IMG/VR virus record: IMGVR_UViG_3300042558_002277
Location: 1 to 46,318 of that record
Strand: one strand, 5' to 3'
Source of the DNA: a virus
DNA length: 46,318 nt
Part shown: one piece after another, positions 22,588-29,538 of the stretch
Position numbering within the stretch: the first letter of the stretch is position 1
How the letters are laid out: each line of letters starts with the position of its first letter
The notes under the pieces: model-generated
What the model was told of the DNA's origin: nothing
The model's input: the letters and a program-made list of their open reading frames with translations, nothing else
Database searches by the model: none
Position numbers and translations under genes: made by a program

Positions 22588-24504
22588 TTAGGTCAAACCC
22601 CGTTGCGTGAAAAGACCAACAAGAGCAGAACCAAGACTCTCACCCACCGCAACACCGCCCTCAGTCGCTGCGTCCACAATGCTTCGCTTCTTCTCAATCA
22701 AGTCGAACATATGTTCGTCAATAGTCCCCTCGCACAGCAGATAGGTAACGACAACGCTTCCCTTCTGTCCAAGTCGGTGACAGCGTGAATAAGTTTGGTC
22801 AAGGTCGCTTGGTGTCCACGGCAGTTCCATGAAAATCACATCTTGCGCCGCCGTCAAAGTGTGCCCAGTCTTTGCGGCTTGGATGCTCAGCACCATCACA
22901 GGAGCAGTCCCGACAGGTTCTTCCTGAAAACGGGACTTACACGCCTCAACATCTTCGATGTCCATTCCGCCCTGAATTTTCAGGTTTCCGAACTTCGCTG
23001 CTAATTCATCAACAATGTCTCGGTGATGTGCGGCAATAACAACTTTTTGTCCAGCCTCAATGTGTTGCTCGATGATTTCCATTGCTGCTGGCATCTTTGC
23101 TTTTGCAGAAAGGCGACGCAAAACAGACATTTCAACAAGTGCTTGGTTGTATTCGGCTTTGATTCGTGCAAGAACAGCAGCAGATTTTGGTGATTTTCCA
23201 ATTTCTTCAGCAATTCTTCTGGCTTGCTCAACCAGATATTCAACAATGTCGTCCTCGGCTTTCTTGTATTCCCGCATCGCCGCATCCGTCCCGCTTACAT
23301 AAACAGGATTATGTCGTACTGGCGGCAGGTCCAGAAGAACTTGGTCTTTGGTGCGTCGGATGTAGCAGTTTCCACGCAACTTTTCGTTTAATTCATCCAT
23401 GTGGCTGTGTCCAGAAATGTTCCATTGACCAAATCTGTCTCGAAATGCACCGCAATACCTTCGGTAAAAACCCCAAAGCCCGCCGAAATCATCAAGTTTT
23501 CCAAGTGCATCGAGTTGCGGTCCGTATTCGGCTGGGCGATTCGTGATTGGTGTCCCAGTGAGGCAAAGAACAACTCCGTCTTGCGGGGCTGATTTGGCTA
23601 TCTTGATGGCTGATTTGGTGCGTTGAGCCGTCGGGGATTTGATGTAGTGGGACTCGTCAAAGACATAACCGTTGTGGTTGATGAGTTGTTTCTGCCAAGT
23701 TTGTATGTTGGAGTAACCAATTACCAGCACTTCGTATTCGGTGTCTGGGAAGTCTTTGCGGTTTGTAACCGTCACAACCTTTCGGTTGGGTAACCACTTT
23801 GCATATTCTTTTGCCCAGTTCAGGACAAGGTTAGGTGGACACACTATAACAGAGGGGTATGTCATGGTTGTTTCCAGCGTTGCAATCGCCTGAAGAGTTT
23901 TTCCAAGTCCCATGTCGTCAGCAATAAAACATCTTCTGGCTGCCGCTGCGTATTCAACACCTGCTCGTTGATATGGAAGCAATGGGAGCCCCGCCACATC
24001 TATCGTTCCTTCTGTAGCGCGGGACTTCTCTACCGACGACTGATGCTTGTTACGGAGGTCCTGAGACAACTGCGCCAGGTCTTCTGGGAGAACTTCACGA
24101 AACTTGCTTGCCCAATCGATTACTTCGTGGATGGAACTCAGGGGAGCACGCCATGCTTTGGTCTTTGCGTGCCAAGTTATGCTCGCAATTGTCTTTACGG
24201 CTTTGACTTTTACTGGGTCATACGCAAAACTTAGGTAAATCCAGTCATCTTCTTTGGTGATTCCAAATACATTGTTGTCGGGCCTTGGCAAATCAAACAG
24301 TAAAACTTCTGGTTCTATGTCAAACTCGTGTTTTGTTGCGTAGTCCCGCGTTTCGTTGAGGCTTGTCATCGGGACTCTCCAGACTTTTGCGAGTTTGTCC
24401 CACTTTGCGCCGTCTATTTGTTTGATTTCTGCGACCTGAAGTGCGTCGTATGGGAAATCCAGAATGAGATGGTCGTCGTTGAGGAAAAGTCGTGAAGTCG
24501 TCAT
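22588..24504 (-). CDS. SNF2-family DNA translocase with two HARP-like repeats
   Basis: 638 aa. Residues about 11-45 and 87-121 are two copies of one unit (LILDFPYDALQVAEIK...WRVP and IYLSFAYDPVKVKAVK...WRAP) resembling the HARP domains of SMARCAL1/HARP annealing helicases. The SNF2 core follows with DDMGLGKT (196-203, Walker A), VFDESHYIK (DExH), LTGTPITNRP and the final TYSRCHRLGQKG motif VI. Eukaryotic relatives rewind RPA-coated ssDNA and remodel forks. ATG 24504 is chosen because the upstream extension runs through the repeat at 24541. Three palindromes and one LexA-type box lie inside the gene. Confidence 0.88.
   Translation of the reverse strand: MTTSRLFLNDDHLILDFPYDALQVAEIKQIDGAKWDKLAKVWRVPMTSLNETRDYATKHEFDIEPEVLLFDLPRPDNNVFGITKEDDWIYLSFAYDPVKVKAVKTIASITWHAKTKAWRAPLSSIHEVIDWASKFREVLPEDLAQLSQDLRNKHQSSVEKSRATEGTIDVAGLPLLPYQRAGVEYAAAARRCFIADDMGLGKTLQAIATLETTMTYPSVIVCPPNLVLNWAKEYAKWLPNRKVVTVTNRKDFPDTEYEVLVIGYSNIQTWQKQLINHNGYVFDESHYIKSPTAQRTKSAIKIAKSAPQDGVVLCLTGTPITNRPAEYGPQLDALGKLDDFGGLWGFYRRYCGAFRDRFGQWNISGHSHMDELNEKLRGNCYIRRTKDQVLLDLPPVRHNPVYVSGTDAAMREYKKAEDDIVEYLVEQARRIAEEIGKSPKSAAVLARIKAEYNQALVEMSVLRRLSAKAKMPAAMEIIEQHIEAGQKVVIAAHHRDIVDELAAKFGNLKIQGGMDIEDVEACKSRFQEEPVGTAPVMVLSIQAAKTGHTLTAAQDVIFMELPWTPSDLDQTYSRCHRLGQKGSVVVTYLLCEGTIDEHMFDLIEKKRSIVDAATEGGVAVGESLGSALVGLFTQRGLT
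22704..22717. promoter_or_regulatory. LexA-type box inside the SNF2 gene
   Basis: CGAACATATGTTCG in the C-terminal coding region; function doubtful at this place but it matches the consensus perfectly. Confidence 0.45.
22906..22937. repeat. AGYCCCG/CGGGRCT palindrome
   Basis: AGTCCCG (22906-22912) and CGGGACT (22931-22937), perfect 7-bp arms, inside the SNF2 gene. Confidence 0.6.
23987..24026. repeat. AGYCCCGC/GCGGGRCT palindrome
   Basis: AGCCCCGC (23987-23994) and GCGGGACT (24019-24026), inside the SNF2 gene. Confidence 0.65.
24342..24376. repeat. AGYCCCG/CGGGRCT palindrome
   Basis: AGTCCCG (24342-24348) and CGGGACT (24370-24376), inside the SNF2 gene. Confidence 0.6.
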
Positions 24505-24540
24505 CGTTCCTGATGATAGTCGCAAAAATCTAGAAGTACT

Positions 24541-24550
24541 GACGGTGGCG
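24541..24550 (+). repeat. GACGGTGGCG dispersed repeat, copy 1
   Basis: CTGACGGTGGCGTAAAGC, 37 nt upstream of the minus-strand SNF2 start. TAAAGC variant. Confidence 0.75.
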
Positions 24551-24563
24551 TAAAGCGGGGGAA

Positions 24564-24645
24564 TTGGGATTGACACACCCCCCTGATATTCTTTGTGTAT
24601 CGCTTGACAGCCCGTCAAGCCTGACCCACATGAAAGGTGGCTCCG
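24564..24645 (+). promoter_or_regulatory. Box promoter for 24646 with hairpin leader
   Basis: TTGGGA (24564-24569), spacer TTGACACACCCCCCTGA, -10 TATTCT (24587-24592). The leader lacks ACCTACTA; instead it has a CTTGAC...GTCAAG hairpin and GAAAGGTGG. Confidence 0.7.
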
Positions 24646-25146
24646 ATGAGCGCAACACTTGCCCCCATCTCCGTATCCGAACTCGCAGGCTGGCTTGCCC
24701 AGCAGAACTGGTCATCGTTTGCACTGTCCCTTGCACAGCAGTTTGCTCGCAATGGTCGTCTCTCCGACAAGCAGGAAGCATCCGCTCGCTCCATGTACGA
24801 GAAGTCGCAGGCTCGTCAGGCTCAGCGTCAAGTTGAGGCTCCAGCGAACCCAGTGACCGAAATTGGGATGTACATCAACGCTGAAGGCGTTGCGTTCCGT
24901 GTCAAGCAGTCAAAGGCTGGTCGTCTCTACGCTTCACGCTTCGTTCCTGAGGCTCAGGCTCGTGCTGACCGCTTCGTGTACGAAGGTGGTGCGGTGTACC
25001 GCTTGGATGCTTCCATGCGCATGACGCTGGAGCAGGCTAAGGCGTTGGGTGCGCAGTACTCGCAGTGTTGCGTGTGTGGGCGTGACCTCTCCGCTGAGGA
25101 ATCAGTTGAGGCTGGTATCGGACCCGTCTGCGCAGGACGGCTCTAA
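24646..25146 (+). CDS. Phage protein with C-terminal DUF6011-like Cys domain
   Basis: 166 aa. The helical N-terminal half (LAGWLAQQNWSSFALSLAQQ, then RNGRLSDKQEASARSMYEK) is a common actinophage module. The C-terminus CCVCGRDLSAEESVEAGIGP then VCAGRL is the DUF6011-type zinc motif. Codon use is GC-richer than its neighbours. Function unknown. A strong terminator follows. Confidence 0.78.
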   Translation: MSATLAPISVSELAGWLAQQNWSSFALSLAQQFARNGRLSDKQEASARSMYEKSQARQAQRQVEAPANPVTEIGMYINAEGVAFRVKQSKAGRLYASRFVPEAQARADRFVYEGGAVYRLDASMRMTLEQAKALGAQYSQCCVCGRDLSAEESVEAGIGPVCAGRL

Positions 25147-25182
25147 CCCCCTCTGCGCCCCTCACACGGGCGTAGCCACTCA

Positions 25183-25220
25183 GACCCTCACCTCGCTACG
25201 GGGTGGGGGTCTTTTGGCGT
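25183..25220 (+). terminator. Rho-independent terminator
   Basis: GACCC(T)CACC...GGGTG(G)GGGTC followed by TTTT, 37 nt after the 24646 gene. Confidence 0.85.
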
Positions 25221-25291
25221 TCTAGGGGCAATGTCCGATTATGTGACTGAACACGCCTCTATGCAGGTGTAAGCAAACGAAAGGGCTGACC

Positions 25292-25456
25292 ATGACAACC
25301 AACACCGCCATCTGTGCGTACTGCGTAGACGACTACAACCAAATGCAACTTATCCGTCTCTACGGAGAAGAGTTCAGCAACCACTCAGAAGAGAACGCAA
25401 GCACCTCAACACTCTGCGCTATCTGCGACCTTCCATGTGGGAGAACCCGCTACTAA
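25292..25456 (+). CDS. Zinc-ribbon microprotein, 54 aa
   Basis: MTTNTAICAYCVDDYNQMQL...LCAICDLPCGRTRY: two C-x-x-C knuckles. It starts after CGAAAGGG. No box promoter is visible. Function unknown. Confidence 0.6.
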   Translation: MTTNTAICAYCVDDYNQMQLIRLYGEEFSNHSEENASTSTLCAICDLPCGRTRY

Positions 25457-25538
25457 AACCACCGCCCCCCCCCGCAGCGGTGTGAAGTTTTACAATATCC
25501 TCTTGTATTCCAGCGATGCTTCCAGTAAGTTTTACCAA

Positions 25539-25691
25539 ATGCACCCACTTATCAAATGGTTATTCATAATGCTCTGGACTTGCTGGACAATCTTGGTAGT
25601 CCCGCCCTGGCTGCTGCCGTTTATGGTCGGGGCTTCTGTGTATGCGCTGAGTCGTGTGATTCGTGAGTGGCGTTTGTGGTCTGAAGAATGA
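25539..25691 (+). CDS. Small membrane protein, 50 aa, possibly leaderless
   Basis: MHPLIKWLFIMLWTCWTILV then VPPWLLPFMVGASVYALSR, two hydrophobic helices and a charged tail. The ATG lies 7 nt after a TAAGTT that is 17 nt downstream of TTGTAT, so it may be leaderless. An AGTCCCG...CGGGGCT palindrome lies in the coding region. Confidence 0.55.
   Translation: MHPLIKWLFIMLWTCWTILVVPPWLLPFMVGASVYALSRVIREWRLWSEE
25598..25634. repeat. AGYCCCG/CGGGRCT palindrome
   Basis: AGTCCCG (25598-25604) and CGGGGCT (25628-25634), inside a + strand gene. Confidence 0.6.
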
Positions 25692-25694
25692 CAT

Positions 25695-25723
25695 GAAAAA
25701 ACCCCGCCATTTCTGACGGGGTT
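25695..25723 (-). terminator. Terminator of the 26064 gene
   Basis: Minus strand AACCCCGTCAG...GGCGGGGTT followed by TTTTCAT. It is nearly identical to the terminator at 26566. Confidence 0.8.
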
Positions 25724-25737
25724 AGTTCGGTTTTGAT

Positions 25738-26064
25738 TTAGCGGAAGATTGACGCTTGATATGCCACTTCTGCGATTTGGTCGCAGTAGATATCTTGCGC
25801 TTCATATTCCACGATGTCATCGCCTCTGCGTTCACCTCTGACGATGTGACGATAACGCCGTACCGTGTAGGTGTCCATAAATGACAGGGTGACCTCCACT
25901 GTGCGATTGGTTCCGCATGGTAATGAGATACCGATTGCGTTGCCATCGCTGGTGCGGATGCTTGACCACTTACCACCAGAGATTGCCAGCACGGTCATTA
26001 GACCGATTTGGTCACGGATTACTGTTGGGTCGCAATAACGACCTTCACGAATTCGTGTATTCAT
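25738..26064 (-). CDS. Unknown protein, 108 aa
   Basis: Starts MNTRIREGRYCDPTVIRDQI; beta-rich (RTVEVTLSFMDTYTVRRYRH). An extended ORF to 26124 would read through the promoter. Monocistronic between box promoter and terminator. No family. Confidence 0.65.
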   Translation of the reverse strand: MNTRIREGRYCDPTVIRDQIGLMTVLAISGGKWSSIRTSDGNAIGISLPCGTNRTVEVTLSFMDTYTVRRYRHIVRGERRGDDIVEYEAQDIYCDQIAEVAYQASIFR

Positions 26065-26124
26065 GATTTTCCTTTCATGTTTAGTAGGTAAGCACATTGT
26101 ACTGGGTGGGTGTGTCAGGGTCAA
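26065..26124 (-). promoter_or_regulatory. Box promoter for 26064
   Basis: Minus strand TTGACC (26124-26119), spacer CTGACACACCCACCCAG, -10 TACAAT (26101-26096), leader TTACCTACTAAAC then GAAAGGA. Confidence 0.85.
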
Positions 26125-26136
26125 GTTCAGATAAAA

Positions 26137-26194
26137 CTATCCGTGATACACCCCTGCGGTATCATGTACGCATACCTACTAGACAGGAGAAAAA
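26137..26194 (+). promoter_or_regulatory. Box promoter for 26195
   Basis: Spacer GTGATACACCCCTGCGG, -10 TATCAT (26160-26165), leader CATACCTACTAGACAGGAG. It is back-to-back with the 26064 promoter; the two -35 regions are 12 nt apart. Confidence 0.8.
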
Positions 26195-26350
26195 ATGGGT
26201 TACCCGACAATGGCTAGGGTTCGCATCTTTGATTTTGTGGCTAACACATTCTCGGAGATTTGGTACAACACCTACAGCGAAGCACTCAAGGCGAAAAAAA
26301 CGGATGCAAAAATTCTTTACTTCATTGATGTTGTAGAAATGGCACGATAA
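26195..26350 (+). CDS. Small unknown protein, 51 aa
   Basis: MGYPTMARVRIFDFVANTFS... with a C-terminal ILYFIDVVEMAR strand. Own box promoter and terminator. No family. Confidence 0.6.
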   Translation: MGYPTMARVRIFDFVANTFSEIWYNTYSEALKAKKTDAKILYFIDVVEMAR

Positions 26351-26358
26351 ATACTGAA

Positions 26359-26390
26359 GATGCCCCTGCCGAAAGGTGGGGGTATTTTTA
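26359..26390 (+). terminator. Rho-independent terminator
   Basis: TGCCCCTGCC-GAAA-GGTGGGGGTA followed by TTTTT, directly after the 26195 gene. Confidence 0.8.
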
Positions 26391-26404
26391 TGTCTAAGTT
26401 CAGA

Positions 26405-26445
26405 AGCCCCGCCCTCAAAAACGAACAAATGTTCGCCTCGGGACT
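26405..26445. repeat. AGYCCCG palindrome enclosing a LexA-type box
   Basis: Arms AGCCCCG (26405-26411) and CGGGACT (26439-26445); the loop carries CGAACAAATGTTCG (26422-26435). Intergenic. Confidence 0.6.
26422..26435. promoter_or_regulatory. LexA-type box
   Basis: CGAACAAATGTTCG in an intergenic stretch with no adjacent promoter that I can see. Confidence 0.5.
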
Positions 26446-26542
26446 GTTGCCGTGTTATGCTTTTCATTGGGGTGCATCGGGGTGTTTCCTTCCTTTCTAC
26501 CCGATGCGCCCCACCTTTCTTTTGTTAAATCCAACAACAAGT

Positions 26543-26552
26543 GACGGTGGCG
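26543..26552 (+). repeat. GACGGTGGCG repeat, copy 2
   Basis: Full context AAGTGACGGTGGCGTATAGC, intergenic. Confidence 0.75.
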
Positions 26553-26565
26553 TATAGCGGGCATA

Positions 26566-26592
26566 GAAAAACCCCGCCATTGCTGACGGGGT
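26566..26592 (-). terminator. Terminator of the 26799 gene
   Basis: Minus strand ACCCCGTCAG...GGCGGGGTTTTT; a near-duplicate of the hairpin at 25695. Confidence 0.8.
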
Positions 26593-26607
26593 AATTCGTT
26601 AGTTTTA

Positions 26608-26799
26608 TTAGAGAACTTCTCGTATCTGAACTTCATGGAAGTACTTGCGGAAAGTTTCTGCCTTTCCTTCCGCTTGACGCTTACCGTGAACTCCGTCAAA
26701 GATAATCCACTCTGTCGGGTGAAGTGCGAAGTCTCCCCTGAAGATAGGGTCGTTATGGTCTAGCGGTAAATGGGCTAGGACTATGTACTTTGGGTGCAT
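26608..26799 (-). CDS. Small unknown protein, 63 aa
   Basis: MHPKYIVLAHLPLDHNDPIF, then FALHPTEWIIFDGVHGKRQA and a basic/acidic helix. Its box promoter, leader and terminator are all visible. No family recognised. Confidence 0.62.
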   Translation of the reverse strand: MHPKYIVLAHLPLDHNDPIFRGDFALHPTEWIIFDGVHGKRQAEGKAETFRKYFHEVQIREVL

Positions 26800-26856
26800 A
26801 GTGTTCCTTTCTAGTAGGTATGGCACAAGTGTACCAAAGGGGTATGTCATAGATAG
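26800..26856 (-). promoter_or_regulatory. Box promoter for 26799
   Basis: Minus strand spacer ATGACATACCCCTTTGG, -10 TACACT (26833-26828), leader CATACCTACTAGAAAGGA. The -35 is weak (CTATCT). Confidence 0.75.
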
Positions 26857-26870
26857 GTTTATCTAAAGAC

Positions 26871-26905
26871 TTGACATTGACGCACCCTTCTGTCATAATC
26901 TATGT
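26871..26905 (+). promoter_or_regulatory. Box promoter, leaderless, for 26906
   Basis: TTGACA (26871-26876), spacer TTGACGCACCCTTCTGT, -10 CATAAT (26894-26899), six bases, ATG. Confidence 0.85.
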
Positions 26906-27118
26906 ATGAATTATTTACGACTAGACAAAGTGCTACGCCATTTAGAGCGTCACGCTTCGGTTAGCACCTACTACAAAGGTCTACTCCGTCAGTACGAATT
27001 GCTAGGACGACTCTCTGAGAAACAAATAGCAAGCGTGGAAAGAGCGATGGCGCAGGACGAACAAAGGGCGCAGGCTCAGGCACGGCGTAACATTCTGGAG
27101 TGGGACTCTACCCACTAA
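26906..27118 (+). CDS. Unknown helical protein, leaderless mRNA
   Basis: 70 aa. MNYLRLDKVLRHLERHASVS then LRQYELLGRLSEKQIASVER resembles the N-terminal helical module of the 24646 protein (RLSDKQEASARSMYEK versus RLSEKQIASVERAMAQ), suggesting a shared domain. No Shine-Dalgarno. Confidence 0.65.
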   Translation: MNYLRLDKVLRHLERHASVSTYYKGLLRQYELLGRLSEKQIASVERAMAQDEQRAQAQARRNILEWDSTH

Positions 27119-27175
27119 CTCCGACACACCCCTGCGATATAATAATCGCATACCTACTAGACAAAGGAAAAAATA
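27115..27175 (+). promoter_or_regulatory. Box promoter for 27176
   Basis: Spacer CCGACACACCCCTGCGA, consensus -10 TATAAT (27138-27143), leader CATACCTACTAGACAAAGGA. It begins over the stop codon of 26906-27118. Confidence 0.85.
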
Positions 27176-27289
27176 ATGCTTGCTGATGTAGTAATCACAA
27201 CTTGGTTCATTGAGGTCTCACTCCTCATCGTTCTTAGTGTAACCCTTGGGTTCACTCTTGGACTTATCGCAACACTTCGGGCAAAGTAG
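27176..27289 (+). CDS. 37-aa single-span membrane peptide
   Basis: MLADVVITTWFIEVSLLIVL then SVTLGFTLGLIATLRAK: one long hydrophobic helix and a basic end. The promoter, leader (AAAGGA) and terminator immediately around it show that it is a real transcription unit. Confidence 0.65.
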   Translation: MLADVVITTWFIEVSLLIVLSVTLGFTLGLIATLRAK

Positions 27290-27303
27290 TCCGAGCCGAA
27301 GAT

Positions 27304-27336
27304 GCCCCCAGCCAGAAATGGTTGGGGGTTTTTCTT
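27304..27336 (+). terminator. Rho-independent terminator
   Basis: CCCCCAGCC-AGAAAT-GGTTGGGGG followed by TTTTTC. Confidence 0.85.
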
Positions 27337-27345
27337 TACCCCCGA

Positions 27346-27386
27346 AAGCCCCGCCTAGTCAAATAGCCCGACATCGTTGCGGGACT
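27346..27386. repeat. AGYCCCGC/GCGGGRCT palindrome
   Basis: AAGCCCCGC (27346-27354) and GCGGGACT (27379-27386), covering the 3' end of the 27552 gene. Confidence 0.65.
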
Positions 27387-27552
27387 CTCCGCCTGTTTCT
27401 AAACAAATCTTGTGTGCATAGCCGAGCGGGGCTGATGCTTTCGTGATTGTTGTTGTTTGTTTGCCGTTCTTGACGACTGCCCATGCGATTACTTTGTGGG
27501 CTCTTGCTTGCCCTTGACCTATTTCGTTGTCGCATATTTCGCAGATAATCAT
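27355..27552 (-). CDS. Zinc-ribbon microprotein, 65 aa, leaderless
   Basis: MIICEICDNEIGQGQARAHK ... KICLETGG. C-x-x-C near the start and a later H-K-x-C. Upstream on the minus strand: TTGCGT, 17 nt, TAAACT, 6 nt, ATG, so leaderless. No family. Confidence 0.65.
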   Translation of the reverse strand: MIICEICDNEIGQGQARAHKVIAWAVVKNGKQTTTITKASAPLGYAHKICLETGGESRNDVGLFD

Positions 27553-27595
27553 GACAACAGTTTATCGGGTGAGTATTTTTCACGCAACGCTGTGG

Positions 27596-27630
27596 ATAAC
27601 CTTGATACACCCTGCTGTCAAACTACACAC
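27596..27630 (+). promoter_or_regulatory. Box promoter, leaderless, for 27631
   Basis: ATAACC at -35, spacer TTGATACACCCTGCTGT, -10 CAAACT (27619-27624), six bases, ATG. Confidence 0.7.
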
Positions 27631-27708
27631 ATGACATTTACATACATTGTTGCAATTATCGGATTACCTATCTACACCCTTTATCAGTTATGGAATTACA
27701 AACCATAA
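27631..27708 (+). CDS. 25-aa membrane peptide, leaderless
   Basis: MTFTYIVAIIGLPIYTLYQL then WNYKP. One hydrophobic helix. Its ATG sits exactly where the box promoter would start transcription, which is the main reason to believe it is a gene. Confidence 0.5.
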   Translation: MTFTYIVAIIGLPIYTLYQLWNYKP

Positions 27709-27716
27709 CCGCCGAC

Positions 27717-27779
27717 TTGACCTTGATACACCCCTAGTGTAATATCTACTACATACCTACTAAACCAAAAGGAACAGCG
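27717..27779 (+). promoter_or_regulatory. Box promoter for 27780
   Basis: TTGACC (27717-27722), spacer TTGATACACCCCTAGTG, -10 TAATAT (27740-27745), leader CATACCTACTAAAC then AAAAGGA. Best full-length representative of the class. Confidence 0.9.
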
Positions 27780-28253
27780 ATGAAAGTTTTACTCCGCAAC
27801 CACATTTACACACAAGCCCACAAAAAGAAATTGTCCGTCCCCGCTATTGAGGAAATTGCTCATCAGCGTTCGCAAGTGTTCTACATTCGTGAGAACAAAC
27901 TCGGCAAGTGCGACTCATGCGGAACAGCAAAGGAAGGCTGGAACGGCATCGGAACAATTGACGGAGTGCGCTACGCAATAGAGATGGTTGTCTGTCCTAC
28001 TTGCGGAGATGCACGAACTGTCTACATGATGAACAATGCAGGTTGCACACCTATCCGTCAAGACCAATGGAATGACGGTCAGCGTCGTTTCACACGGCAG
28101 TGTGGCGACTGTGGCAAGTCGTTCACCATCACTGCACAGACTTGGGAGAAGTTGTCTGAACAGACAATGCACAAGTGCAAGAACGGCAAGCGAGTAGACC
28201 TCATTGCTGACGAACACCGAGACATGAAGGGCAAGTATTTCCCGAAAGGGTGA
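27780..28253 (+). CDS. Protein with two zinc-ribbon segments, 157 aa
   Basis: After a basic N-terminus the protein has CDSCG (about 42-46), CPTCGDARTVYMM, CGDCGKSFTITAQTWE and a late HKC. The pairs form two ribbons, as in recruitment or nucleic-acid-binding adaptors. CGDCGKSFTITAQTWEKL resembles the zinc-finger domains attached to phage nucleases. Function unknown. Confidence 0.7.
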   Translation: MKVLLRNHIYTQAHKKKLSVPAIEEIAHQRSQVFYIRENKLGKCDSCGTAKEGWNGIGTIDGVRYAIEMVVCPTCGDARTVYMMNNAGCTPIRQDQWNDGQRRFTRQCGDCGKSFTITAQTWEKLSEQTMHKCKNGKRVDLIADEHRDMKGKYFPKG

Positions 28254-28303
28254 TACACCCCTATGTCATACTGATGACATCACCTACTAGAAAGAAGCAC
28301 GAA
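28244..28303 (+). promoter_or_regulatory. Box promoter for 28304
   Basis: Spacer GTGATACACCCCTATGT, -10 CATACT (28267-28272), leader TCACCTACTAGAAAGAAG. The spacer overlaps the stop codon of 27780-28253. Confidence 0.8.
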
Positions 28304-28468
28304 ATGGCTAAGAAGCGTCACAATATAAAAGCAGGGCACAAACAACGCCCACTCACACCTGAGCAGTTGCGTGAAGCAATGGAAGCGAAGTTGAGAGCGC
28401 AAACAATTCCTGACCGTCGCAAGGTCAAGGACAAGAGAGAGTGTCGTGACTTCCGTTGGCAAGGCTAA
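28304..28468 (+). CDS. Small basic protein, 54 aa
   Basis: MAKKRHNIKAGHKQRPLTPE then LREAMEAKLRAQTIPDRRKV: Lys/Arg-rich with one amphipathic helix, possibly nucleic-acid binding. The upstream in-frame ATG at 28250 lies inside the promoter and is not used. Confidence 0.6.
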   Translation: MAKKRHNIKAGHKQRPLTPEQLREAMEAKLRAQTIPDRRKVKDKRECRDFRWQG

Positions 28469-28500
28469 CGGGGGCACACGCCTATCCACGAAAGGACAGC

Positions 28501-28710
28501 ATGAGGCTGACATACAACTACACAAAAGACGATTACGCACTTCACCCTGAGGAACACACCGAGAAGGTTGTTTCCGTTGTGAAAGAAATAAACGACTACA
28601 CAGAAACATACGACATTACGCATTGGACATTTGATGATGTCCTTGCGTTTGAGGCACTTGCAACTGCAGACCGTATTGGGCTTATGGAAGGACTGGAGAC
28701 CGTACAATGA
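28501..28710 (+). CDS. Unknown protein, 69 aa
   Basis: MRLTYNYTKDDYALHPEEHT, then TETYDITHWTFDDVLAFEAL. Acidic with aromatic residues. GAAAGGA precedes the start, and the stop overlaps the next gene (ATGA). Confidence 0.62.
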   Translation: MRLTYNYTKDDYALHPEEHTEKVVSVVKEINDYTETYDITHWTFDDVLAFEALATADRIGLMEGLETVQ

Positions 28711-28889
28711 GCAAAGGGCAACGCATCAGGCTTATCCACACCGCAGACCCGTACACACGGCTTGTAGCAGGCGATGAGGGCACTGTAACAAGCATTGACG
28801 ACATGGGTACTGTCCATGTCAAATGGGATAATGGTTCTTCTCTTGGGCTTATTCCACGAGAGGACAGTTGGGTGGTTGTCGGGGAATAA
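28707..28889 (+). CDS. DUF4314-like small beta-barrel protein
   Basis: 60 aa. RIRLIHTADPYTRLVAGDEG then TVTSIDDMGTVHVKWDNGSS and LGLIPREDSW match the DUF4314 pattern (GDEGTV..IDD.GT.HV.WDNG..LGL), a short SH3-like barrel common in phages and mobile elements. Function not established. Coupled to 28501-28710. Confidence 0.8.
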   Translation: MSKGQRIRLIHTADPYTRLVAGDEGTVTSIDDMGTVHVKWDNGSSLGLIPREDSWVVVGE

Positions 28890-28944
28890 CCCCGATACAC
28901 CCGCCTGCCATAATAGAGACATCACCTACTAGACAAAGGAAACC
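28886..28944 (+). promoter_or_regulatory. Box promoter for 28945
   Basis: ATAACC, spacer CCGATACACCCGCCTGC, -10 CATAAT (28909-28914), leader TCACCTACTAGACAAAGGA. The -35 includes the previous TAA. Confidence 0.85.
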
Positions 28945-29193
28945 ATGAAGGGCTTAGATAACTTTCTCACGAAGGCATCGTATGATTACGATTACTTCAC
29001 CCCTGTCACATCGGAGTCATTCTCCGAGTCGGTTGAGGGTAAGGATATTCCTATCTTCATTGACGAAGTGCAGTGCGCTAACTGTGACGCTGGAATTGGT
29101 TGGTCATCAGACGGAACTTTTACCGACTTCTGGACAAACCAAACAGAAACTCAATACCTTTGCGACGACTGTTGCGAAGATAACTGGAAATAA
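28945..29193 (+). CDS. Zinc-ribbon protein, 82 aa
   Basis: MKGLDNFLTKASYDYDYFTP ... VQCANCDAGIGWSSDG ... LCDDCCEDNWK. Two C-x-x-C knuckles frame a Trp/Thr-rich middle. A terminator follows. Function unknown. Confidence 0.68.
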   Translation: MKGLDNFLTKASYDYDYFTPVTSESFSESVEGKDIPIFIDEVQCANCDAGIGWSSDGTFTDFWTNQTETQYLCDDCCEDNWK

Positions 29194-29200
29194 CGAAGGG

Positions 29201-29226
29201 CTCCAACTCGCAAGGGTTGGAGTTTT
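29201..29226 (+). terminator. Rho-independent terminator
   Basis: CTCCAAC-TCGCAAGG-GTTGGAG followed by TTTT, 7 nt after the 28945 gene. Confidence 0.85.
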
Positions 29227-29353
29227 CCAGCAGCCCCGCCGCAGCGCGTTTGACAAGTAGACCCAGAAGCCCCGCCGCCTGTTTGTGCAGGAATTGGGGC
29301 GGGACGCACGAGCGCACGCACGCAGGGGCGCATGAGGGTTTCCTACAACAACT

Positions 29354-29363
29354 GACGGTGGCG
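29354..29363 (+). repeat. GACGGTGGCG repeat, copy 3
   Basis: Context ACAACTGACGGTGGCGTATA, intergenic. Confidence 0.8.
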
Positions 29364-29422
29364 TATAGCGGAGAAAATAGTTGCGAGCGCAACTTGTTGG
29401 TGAGTTTACTTCACTCACTAAA

Positions 29423-29451
29423 TCAACCTTGACACACCCTTCTGGCATAAT
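29423..29451 (+). promoter_or_regulatory. Orphan box promoter
   Basis: TCAACC, spacer TTGACACACCCTTCTGG, -10 CATAAT (29446-29451). No gene follows within the 30 nt before the next box. Confidence 0.7.
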
Positions 29452-29479
29452 GTTGGGACACGGCGCAGTTCGGATAAAC

Positions 29480-29508
29480 TAAACCGTGATACACCCCTCT
29501 GATAAAGT
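29480..29508 (+). promoter_or_regulatory. Orphan box promoter
   Basis: TAAACC, spacer GTGATACACCCCTCTGA, -10 TAAAGT (29503-29508). No gene directly downstream. Confidence 0.7.
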
Positions 29509-29538
29509 GGTGGTTATCAAGACGAGGGATACCAACCC

